Part shown: positions 1 to 4,099 of the stretch, in pieces
How the letters are laid out: each line of letters begins with the position of its first letter
Position numbering within the stretch: position 1 is the stretch's first letter
Assembly (NCBI GenBank): GCA_017616955.1
Contig: JAFZXD010000270.1
Span: 1 to 10,541 of the forward strand
Source of the DNA: Eubacterium sp.
Lineage (GTDB): Bacteria > Bacillota > Clostridia > Lachnospirales > Lachnospiraceae
Direction of reading: 5' to 3'
DNA length: 10,541 bases
Program-made: the position numbers and the translations under genes
Notes under the pieces: model-generated
The model's input: the letters and a program-made list of their open reading frames with translations, nothing else
Told to the model about the DNA's origin: nothing
Databases searched by the model: none

Positions 1-98
1 ATAAGGACTCGCAGATCACGAGAGAGATATACCTTCATGTTACTGAAACTTTGAAATCAAGGGATAATAACATACTTGAAAATGCTGCCATTCTATAG
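1..98 (+). CDS. int: Tyrosine recombinase (integrase), C-terminal end only
   Basis: Frame 3 of the plus strand is open from the window edge to a TAG at 96-98 and gives about 31 residues beginning KDSQITREIYLHVTETLK. This resembles the last catalytic block of phage tyrosine integrases, (LGH)xDxxxTxxIYxHVTxxxK. The two bases before the first full codon are AT, consistent with a CAT (His) codon. The Tyr at 30-32 would be the nucleophile that cuts and rejoins DNA at the attachment site. The rest of the gene lies left of the window. It is convergent with the tail operon, and the DNA just after it (99-327) has repeats suited to an attachment region. The fragment is short, so the call rests on this motif alone; a conjugative-element integrase of the same family cannot be excluded. 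Confidence 0.75.
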   Translation, partial: KDSQITREIYLHVTETLKSRDNNILENAAIL

Positions 99-120
99 TT
101 ATTTCCCCTTTATTTCCCCT
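99..120. repeat. Tandem direct repeat pair A, unit TTATTTCCCCT
   Basis: Two exact copies of TTATTTCCCCT lie head to tail at 99-109 and 110-120, starting at the base after the integrase stop. The unit recurs in the same orientation at 305-327. Direct repeats beside an integrase are typical of arm-type integrase binding sites, but a regulator site is also possible. Confidence 0.6.
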
Positions 121-139
121 CCTAATTTAACAGCACCTC

Positions 140-182
140 GCAAACGTACTATTTTAGCCACTTTTTAGTAATATATGTTTGC
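140..182. repeat. Imperfect palindrome, candidate recombination core
   Basis: GCAAAC at 140-145 is mirrored by GTTTGC at 177-182, and TACTA at 147-151 by TAGTA at 166-170, around an A/T-rich centre. It lies between the two direct repeat pairs. Nested inverted half-sites around a short spacer suit a tyrosine recombinase core, but the spacing is uneven, so this is only a candidate. Confidence 0.35.
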
Positions 183-203
183 ACCAGACGGGTATATATT
201 ATA

Positions 204-254
204 GTAGAAAAAAATCCTTATGTATAGTACATTTATGCTATTCATAAGGATTTT
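204..254 (-). terminator. Rho-independent terminator of the tail/DGR operon, possibly bidirectional
   Basis: AAAATCCTTATG at 211-222 pairs perfectly with CATAAGGATTTT at 243-254. After one mismatch, ATAG (224-227) pairs with CTAT (238-241), leaving a 10-nt loop. On the minus strand the stem runs into seven T residues (208-214), the usual layout of an intrinsic terminator for the leftward operon. On the plus strand the arm ends in only four T, so ending of integrase transcription from the other side would be weaker. The stem is A/T-rich, which lowers certainty. Confidence 0.6.
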
Positions 255-304
255 CTATACTTTTCTGTTTGCCATATTTGCCACAGTATGCTATCAATTT
301 GAGG

Positions 305-327
305 TTATTTCCCCTTATATTTCCCCT
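305..327. repeat. Tandem direct repeat pair B, unit ATTTCCCCT
   Basis: ATTTCCCCT occurs at 307-315 and 319-327; the first copy extends to the full TTATTTCCCCT of pair A. The orientation matches pair A about 200 bp away, with the hairpin and palindrome in between. Two arm-site pairs flanking a core would fit an intact attP. Confidence 0.55.
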
Positions 328-379
328 TATATAGAAACAGCCCACAATGCAGCAGAACCACATTGCAAGCTGTTAAGGA

Positions 380-401
380 AAGATAACTTACTCGTTATCT
401 T
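380..401 (-). other. Small hairpin spanning the end of the 50-aa gene
   Basis: AAGATAAC (380-387) pairs with GTTATCTT (394-401) around a 6-nt loop that contains the stop codon of the 50-aa gene. On the minus strand it is followed by TTCC, not a real T-run. It may slow ribosomes or stabilise the mRNA end; it is a poor terminator by itself. Confidence 0.35.
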
Positions 402-540
402 CTCTATCTTCATGAGGGATTTCCTCAAGAATGACCGAATATGTATATTGCGATTTGATGATATTCGATTCCGGGACCTGATATTTCTCGGCTATCATCT
501 TCTTTATATCTGATTGTTCCAATACGATTGCATTCTTCAT
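388..540 (-). CDS. Small phage protein, 50 aa, function unknown
   Basis: ATG at 538-540 and TAA at 388-390 give 50 residues beginning MKNAIVLEQSDIKKMIAEKY. GGAGGAG lies 10 nt upstream of the start, so translation is well supported. The sequence is charged, with a predicted amphipathic helix (about residues 8-20), a short region that looks like beta strand (SQYTYSVI, residues 30-37) and an acidic tail (EDREDNE). There is no signal peptide or membrane segment. It is the last gene of the tail/DGR operon, 26 bp after the XkdX gene. The stop codon sits in the loop of a small hairpin (380-401). Similar short proteins are common near the end of Firmicutes phage tail modules, but I know of no assigned function. 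Confidence 0.65.
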   Translation of the reverse strand: MKNAIVLEQSDIKKMIAEKYQVPESNIIKSQYTYSVILEEIPHEDREDNE

Positions 541-566
541 TCCTCTTCATCTCCTCCGATGATATC

Positions 567-677
567 TTAGTATTCTTCCTTTGTAAGTCTTCCCAGCTCA
601 TAGAGATGATCAATCTGAGCCTTATTCCATTTTTCTGGATAATACTTCTTAGCCATGTCATATACTGCTTTACTCAT
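567..677 (-). CDS. XkdX-family phage tail protein
   Basis: ATG at 675-677 and TAA at 567-569 give 36 residues. The sequence begins MSKAVYDMAKKYYPEKW and ends LGRLTKEEY. This matches the short XkdX family (PF09693; B. subtilis PBSX XkdX) in length, in the aromatic and Pro-rich start and in the G(R/K)LTxEEY end. XkdX genes sit in the tail or baseplate region of many Firmicutes phages; their exact role is unknown. The start is preceded by AGGAGG, and its ATGAGTAA overlaps the end of the 54-aa gene, so the two are probably translationally coupled. Its presence here shows that the DGR sits inside the tail operon rather than at its end. Confidence 0.8.
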   Translation of the reverse strand: MSKAVYDMAKKYYPEKWNKAQIDHLYELGRLTKEEY

Positions 678-834
678 TGATTATATCCTCCTCTTCTGGT
701 AATAATTCCGGATGATCGCAAGCGATGATGTAATCCTGGAATGCTTTGTTATTATCAGCTTCTGCAACCGCATTCTCTACATCCTTAGCCTGTCCTATCT
801 CCATCCCTATCTTCTCGATTATACTGTTTTTCAT
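670..834 (-). CDS. Small phage protein, 54 aa, overlapping the RT gene
   Basis: ATG at 832-834 and TAA at 670-672 give 54 residues beginning MKNSIIEKIGMEIGQAKDVE and ending with an acidic stretch (LPEEEDIINE). AAGGAGA lies just upstream of the start, inside the RT coding sequence, and the first 50 bp overlap the RT in another frame. The end overlaps the XkdX start by 8 bp. The strong ribosome site and coupling on both sides make it very likely real, although it is short and matches nothing I recognise. It looks soluble and helical, with no membrane segment. It is probably a small tail-associated protein that stood before XkdX until the DGR cassette came to lie upstream. Confidence 0.65.
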   Translation of the reverse strand: MKNSIIEKIGMEIGQAKDVENAVAEADNNKAFQDYIIACDHPELLPEEEDIINE

Positions 835-1879
835 CTTCAATCTCCTTCCATTTATCTTGATACCACTTATTCATCGCTTCAATCAGCTTATGAGTATTCC
901 CGAATCTGAGAGAAGCTTTCCAACTTTTGAAATAGACATCTACATCCCTTTTTCTTCTTTTATCATTCAAGGTGAGAAGCATCATCCTCTTCATTTTTCT
1001 TTTAGCATGAGAGATTGATTCCGGCTTTACTGTAGCAATAACTTTCCCTGTATCGAGAAGTCTGTAATCATATCCCAAAAATGCAATTTTATTTGTAATC
1101 GGCTGGATGAATGTTTTTTCCGGATTCAATGCCATATCCTGATTTTTGAGGATATTCTTGATTTCGCAATGTGCTTTTTCAAGATACTCCTTATCTGGAT
1201 GAAGCAGAACAAAATCATCCATGTATCGGATATAATATTTGATTCGGAGCCTTTCTTTGATGTAATGGTCCATTTTATTCAAGGCTAATATGCCGATATT
1301 CTGAATTGTCTGCTCTCCTGGATTAAATCCTATATCTCCGGGATGATAGTCAATCTCAGCTTGAATTAGTTCATCAGTTAATGGATCTACATACTGGGTA
1401 ACCATATTTTTGACAAACTTTCTATTCATATTTGGATAATAGCCTTTGATATCACAAGTGAGAGCATAGCCTTCTATTCCGTTCTTTCTATAGAAATCCC
1501 GGATGAAGTCTCTGAATCTCTCTCTTGCTGACAGAGTTCCCTTTCCCTTTTGACAAGCGAAATTATCGGGAATCAGTGATCTGGTGATTTGAGGATATAA
1601 AGCATTATCATTGAAGCTTCGGATGTATATCCTATCTCTGAAATGAATACTCATTATTTCTCTGACCTTTGGCTCAGTAATCATGAAGAACTTTGGTTTT
1701 CTTTTCTGATAAGTGCCGTCAGAGAGTTCTTCTTCCATTTTCAGAAGCTCGGTATTCCAGTTGTGAATATAGTATCCAGTTGTTGACTTCCATCCAACTC
1801 CCTTTTTACATTTTTGAAGAGAGTTGAATAATGCATCGTATCCGATTATATCTTCGATTTTGGTTGTGGTTTCTATCAA
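785..1879 (-). CDS. DGR reverse transcriptase (error-prone, YMDD type)
   Basis: This copies the TR RNA into adenine-mutated cDNA that replaces the VR. Numbered from the upstream ATG at 1931-1933, the palm motifs are TCDIKGYYPN (first catalytic Asp161) and YIRYMDDFVLL (YMDD at 237-240). NPEKTFI and AFLGY follow. The region DNFACQKGKGT (123-133) is typical of phage DGR RTs. There is no maturase or endonuclease domain as in group II introns, and the length suits a DGR RT. Start choice: the ATG at 1933 lacks a ribosome site, whereas AGGAG lies 8 nt before a TTG at 1877-1879, giving 364 aa and an N-terminus (IETTTKIEDIIGYDALF) of normal family length. Motif 4 reads PGEQTIQ, where DGR RTs usually end in SQ. 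The 3' end overlaps the 54-aa gene. Confidence 0.93.
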   Translation of the reverse strand: MIETTTKIEDIIGYDALFNSLQKCKKGVGWKSTTGYYIHNWNTELLKMEEELSDGTYQKRKPKFFMITEPKVREIMSIHFRDRIYIRSFNDNALYPQITRSLIPDNFACQKGKGTLSARERFRDFIRDFYRKNGIEGYALTCDIKGYYPNMNRKFVKNMVTQYVDPLTDELIQAEIDYHPGDIGFNPGEQTIQNIGILALNKMDHYIKERLRIKYYIRYMDDFVLLHPDKEYLEKAHCEIKNILKNQDMALNPEKTFIQPITNKIAFLGYDYRLLDTGKVIATVKPESISHAKRKMKRMMLLTLNDKRRKRDVDVYFKSWKASLRFGNTHKLIEAMNKWYQDKWKEIEDEKQYNREDRDGDRTG

Positions 1880-1982
1880 GTATCTAACTCCTATCCCGCA
1901 AGATATTTGTATCTTAATAGTCTGTTTATCCATTCACTCATGGAAGGGTTTTCGGTTCCTTGCGTATCTTTTTGATATTGCA

Positions 1983-1999
1983 ACTATACTATGTATAGT
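1983..1999 (-). other. Perfect hairpin in the TR-RT spacer
   Basis: ACTATAC (1983-1989) and GTATAGT (1993-1999) are perfect inverted arms around 3 nt. It begins 21 nt past the 3' end of the TR on the transcribed strand. It could be structure needed by RT/Avd for priming or, less likely, an operator-like site. Confidence 0.45.
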
Positions 2000-2020
2000 C
2001 CATCTGAATATCCTACTACC

Positions 2021-2145
2021 CAATCAAGGGGCGAGCCTATTGCCGTTGTTCGCGTTGTTGTTGTTGACGTTGCCCGAAGTGTTCACATTCCAAACATTAT
2101 TAGCGTTGCCACGGTTAGCCGACCGGAGCCAGCGGTTGCGAGCCG
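2021..2145 (-). repeat. DGR template repeat (TR)
   Basis: These 125 bp align without gaps to 2663-2787 at the end of the target gene (offset 642). There are 110 identical positions and 15 differences, and at all 15 the TR coding strand has A. The TR holds 33 adenines, 30 of them in 15 AAC or AAT codons when read in the target frame, so mutagenesis samples NNC/NNT codons and cannot create stop codons there. The homology stops sharply at 2145, six bases after the Avd stop codon. The last 14 bp before the spacer side, AGGCTCGCCCCTTG on the minus strand (2025-2038), form the IMH* equivalent. Confidence 0.95.
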
Positions 2146-2151
2146 ATCAAC

Positions 2152-2574
2152 CTACAACCCATATCTTTTTACTTCGCTTTTATACCATCTTTCGATGGAA
2201 TTCTGAGCCTCAACTGTCATTTTAGTCCAGTGTCTGACTCTGGAAGCTTTAAGATGAAATAGTTTTTGTGAGATCATGATGTCTGAATGAAGATCTTCGC
2301 ATAATATCAGACTTTCTCTTTCGAGTTTTATCCTGGCATGATATCTTTCTGAGAGTTCAACAGGATCTTTTGTTCTCATATCGATTTTATTTGCAACTCT
2401 GCATTTGTGATAAATCATGCAAGTTTCTTCTGCAATCTTATCTATCATCTTCTGATACCTCAGAATGAATATCTTTTCATTCGTCAGAATCTGACAGGTA
2501 TATGATACTAGATTCAATATGATATCCAAAGTATTAAATCTTGATACTGACTGTTCATTTTTTCTAACTGACAT
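2152..2574 (-). CDS. avd: DGR accessory variability determinant (Avd-like four-helix protein)
   Basis: ATG at 2572-2574 follows AAGGAGA and encodes 140 residues. Avd proteins are small basic four-helix bundles that assemble as pentamers, bind the DGR RT and nucleic acid, and are required for mutagenic retrohoming (known from BPP-1). Here the protein is Lys/Arg-rich, apparently all-helical and free of membrane segments. It carries the segment IYHKCRVANKID (about residues 54-65), which I recall from Avd-like proteins of Firmicutes DGRs, and ends WYKSEVKRYGL. Its position is diagnostic: between target and TR, with its stop 6 bp from the TR edge. It is slightly longer than BPP-1 Avd. The 23S rRNA intervening-sequence protein has the same fold, but this context points to Avd. 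Confidence 0.85.
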   Translation of the reverse strand: MSVRKNEQSVSRFNTLDIILNLVSYTCQILTNEKIFILRYQKMIDKIAEETCMIYHKCRVANKIDMRTKDPVELSERYHARIKLERESLILCEDLHSDIMISQKLFHLKASRVRHWTKMTVEAQNSIERWYKSEVKRYGL

Positions 2575-2610
2575 CTTATCTCCTTAATCATGAAAGAAAA
2601 TTTATAATGA

Positions 2611-2637
2611 CCGCCCGAGCAGGGATGCTCGGAGCGG
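2611..2637. promoter_or_regulatory. DGR hairpin/cruciform downstream of the VR
   Basis: CCGAGCA (2615-2621) pairs with TGCTCGG (2626-2632) around loop GGGA. The stem is extended by CCGC (2611-2614) with GCGG (2634-2637) past one bulged A. Many DGRs have a GC-rich stem with a 4-nt loop (GRNA consensus) shortly after the IMH that boosts retrohoming; GGGA fits that consensus on the plus strand (TCCC on the coding strand). It lies about 29 bp past the IMH, after the target stop codon. No T-run follows on the minus strand, so it does not look like a terminator, and avd would stay cotranscribed. Confidence 0.75.
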
Positions 2638-2647
2638 ATTGTATCGA

Positions 2648-3865
2648 TTATAGACCGATACGCAAGCAAGGGGCGAGCCTAAGGCCGTTGCCCGCGGTGC
2701 CGTCGTAGACGTAGCCCGAAGTGCTCACATTCCAAACATTATAAGCGTTGCCACGGTAAGCCGACCGGAGCCAGCGGTAGCGAGCCGTTGTCTGTGCTGC
2801 CAGATCGTACTTGATCAGCCTTGCGTATGTAGCTCCAGTTGATGCCGGAGTAGTCCTTCCGAGAAGTCTCTTATAATATTCCCAATATTCACCCTCTCCG
2901 CTTATCTGAGGGTTAATGTAAGACTGTTCCAGGCTGATCAGAAATACGCGGTCATAAGTCTCATCCATTCCTCCGAGTGGTGTATCGCCTGAATTAAATA
3001 CATTATTCCTTGCTGTGGTTACTTTGGTAACCTGCATATAATGCAGCAGCTCCGGATCAAATCCCTTCAAGAATCCATCTTTTGTATCAGCGTATGCAGG
3101 TTTTACATCCCATTTATGCTGCTGCGTCCACCATGAGCCTGCTGCCTTATCACTGTTAAGATATTGGCGAACTGCAGAATATTTCCATCTATTATATCCT
3201 AATACTACGCAATGCCAGTAATTCAGATCTCCGGTTCCGTCTGTCTCTCCGAGACTTGTTCCGGTTGGATTTTCTGTTACAACAGTAAATGCAAGAGCTT
3301 CTCCTGTTTTATCAGCTCCATTTGCAAATATTCCGAGTGTACAGTTCTCGATTGCTGCATTGTATCCACCGCTCTTTTTTCTGATCTGCTTTCCTGCTGT
3401 CAGGTCTTCGGTAAGAGTGAACTGAACATATTTTCCATTATTATTTCCCCATGCATCATTCACTATTTTAAAGTAGTAATCTCCTGCTGCGAGATCACTT
3501 GCTGATGCATATATTGCCTCTGGATCGTCATATACACAATCGAATGGAAGAACATAATGCGATTCAATATCCGCGACTTTGATATCTTCCTGATCTTCAA
3601 GCTTAGCAGTCTCAAGGTGGCATAGATTGAATCCCATAGTATAGTTATTTGATCCATCTGCCCATGCAAGATTGATCCTGTCACCATAATCCATTACTTC
3701 CAGAAGCTCATCATTCTTGATAAGCTCCGCAACAGCTTCCAGATTAGTTACAAGCTCTGCCCTCTTATCTGCAGCCAATAAATCTATAGCTGCATTCTGA
3801 TGAGCTATCAAATGGTTCAATGCATCAAGCTGAGCATTAATTACCGGTACTCCCTGTAGTGCCAT
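2648..3865 (-). CDS. DGR target: C-type-lectin-like tail tip / receptor-binding protein
   Basis: The 405-aa protein starts at ATG 3863-3865, 10 nt after AGGAGG. Residues 1-60 look helical (DALNHLIAHQNAAIDLL) and may anchor the protein to the tail. A middle region (about 65-210) of unknown fold follows. The last ~190 residues resemble the DUF6273/formylglycine-type C-type lectin domain: NYWHCVVLGYNRW, AVRQYLNSD, DRVFLISLEQSY and RYRWLRSAYRGNAYNVW. The C-terminus NGLRLAPCLRIGL plays the part of the G-R-P-A-L-like end of DGR targets. The VR covers about residues 360-401, so variation falls on the ligand face of the CLec fold. Place after the baseplate genes suggests host-receptor binding. That role is inferred; the DGR target assignment rests directly on the VR. 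Confidence 0.92.
   Translation of the reverse strand: MALQGVPVINAQLDALNHLIAHQNAAIDLLAADKRAELVTNLEAVAELIKNDELLEVMDYGDRINLAWADGSNNYTMGFNLCHLETAKLEDQEDIKVADIESHYVLPFDCVYDDPEAIYASASDLAAGDYYFKIVNDAWGNNNGKYVQFTLTEDLTAGKQIRKKSGGYNAAIENCTLGIFANGADKTGEALAFTVVTENPTGTSLGETDGTGDLNYWHCVVLGYNRWKYSAVRQYLNSDKAAGSWWTQQHKWDVKPAYADTKDGFLKGFDPELLHYMQVTKVTTARNNVFNSGDTPLGGMDETYDRVFLISLEQSYINPQISGEGEYWEYYKRLLGRTTPASTGATYARLIKYDLAAQTTARYRWLRSAYRGNAYNVWNVSTSGYVYDGTAGNGLRLAPCLRIGL
2663..2787 (-). repeat. DGR variable repeat (VR)
   Basis: This is the recipient copy, encoding about residues 360-401 of the target. Relative to the TR it shows six A-to-T, six A-to-G and three A-to-C changes on the coding strand and none at C, G or T. 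The changed codons are 363, 370, 375, 381, 385, 387, 388, 389, 390, 392 and 395. Codon 400 also differs but lies beyond the invariant IMH and is probably a fixed IMH/IMH* difference. Asn codons 373, 376, 379 and 393 still match the TR. Confidence 0.95.
2667..2680 (-). promoter_or_regulatory. Initiation of mutagenic homing (IMH) site
   Basis: The 14-bp GC-rich AGGCTCGCCCCTTG (minus strand) is identical in TR and VR and lies at the 3' end of the VR, where cDNA integration begins in known DGRs. It contains an adenine that has not changed. BPP-1 has a 14-bp G/C element in the same place. The next base differs (C in VR, A in TR), marking the IMH versus IMH* distinction. Confidence 0.75.
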
Positions 3866-3885
3866 ATTTTAAAATCCTCCTTTAT

Positions 3886-4086
3886 TTAATCCTCTCCATC
3901 ATCTACATAGACATAGAATAATCCGTTATCATCTACCATCAAATTGTTAGCGAACAAATGAGGTATATCCATCTTTCCTGTTCCAATAATGGAATCAACC
4001 GCCATGACTGCTCCGGATGGAAACTGAGTATATTCTCTCGTTAGATTTCTTATTCTGATTGTTTCTTCATAAATAGGTTCCGCCAT
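3886..4086 (-). CDS. Small protein, 66 aa, between baseplate and target genes, function unknown
   Basis: ATG at 4084-4086 follows AAGGAGGG, which overlaps the stop codon of the upstream baseplate gene. TAA at 3886-3888 lies 20 bp before the target start. The protein begins MAEPIYEETIRIRNLTREYT and ends with acidic VYVDDGED. It looks mainly beta-stranded (a possible small beta domain) with no signal or membrane segment. I do not recognise it. Its fixed place between the adsorption protein and the diversified protein, with tight coupling on both sides, suggests a small structural connector or an assembly helper for the target. Confidence 0.75.
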   Translation of the reverse strand: MAEPIYEETIRIRNLTREYTQFPSGAVMAVDSIIGTGKMDIPHLFANNLMVDDNGLFYVYVDDGED

Positions 4087-4099
4087 ATATATGCCCTCC

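Larger units (their letters stand above)
99..327. other. Candidate phage attachment region (attP-like) after the integrase
   Basis: This non-coding stretch follows the integrase stop codon directly. It holds two pairs of direct repeats (99-120 and 305-327) that could be integrase arm sites, an imperfect palindrome (140-182) that could be the core, and a hairpin (211-254). Tyrosine integrase genes commonly lie next to their attachment site. The function is inferred from position and repeat layout; no host attB copy is available to prove a crossover core. Confidence 0.35.
1880..2145 (-). ncRNA. DGR template RNA (TR plus downstream spacer), boundaries approximate
   Basis: The mutagenic template in known DGRs is an RNA holding the TR and the spacer up to the RT gene, which is needed for cDNA priming (established in Bordetella phage BPP-1). 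Here the TR is followed by a 141-bp spacer to the TTG start of the RT, close to the about 140-bp spacer of BPP-1. The spacer has no coding sequence I can support and holds a perfect 7-bp inverted repeat at 1983-1999. RNA ends and promoter cannot be read from the sequence. Confidence 0.45.

Noticed and set aside
36..95. Minus-strand micro-frames (18 aa, and one running off the left edge)
   Set aside because: They lack ribosome sites and lie opposite the clear integrase C-terminus on the plus strand.
99..327. CRISPR array from the repeated TTATTTCCCCT units
   Set aside because: The units are only 9-11 bp, occur in tandem without spacers, and no cas gene is present.
220..513. A 97-aa plus-strand reading frame with a hydrophobic start
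   Set aside because: It begins inside the terminator hairpin, has no ribosome site, and runs antisense to the 50-aa gene; its hydrophobicity reflects A/T-rich DNA. It is not a convincing holin.
425..661. A 78-aa minus-strand reading frame
   Set aside because: It runs out of frame across the XkdX gene and the 50-aa gene, both of which have strong ribosome sites and family-like or coherent sequence; its own start has none.
785..1933. Group II intron or retron origin for the reverse transcriptase
   Set aside because: There is no maturase or endonuclease domain and no intron RNA domains or msr/msd-like structure; the TR/VR pair explains the gene.
1824..2225. Plus-strand frames across the TR and RT start
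   Set aside because: They are antisense to the TR and RT and have no ribosome site; their composition is that of a reverse complement.
2611..2637. Rho-independent terminator after the target gene
   Set aside because: No T-run follows the stem on the minus strand; the loop and position fit a DGR hairpin better.
2021..2787. TR and VR as a simple duplication or broken second gene copy
   Set aside because: Drift would put changes at all bases; here all differences sit on template adenines and an RT and Avd gene are adjacent.
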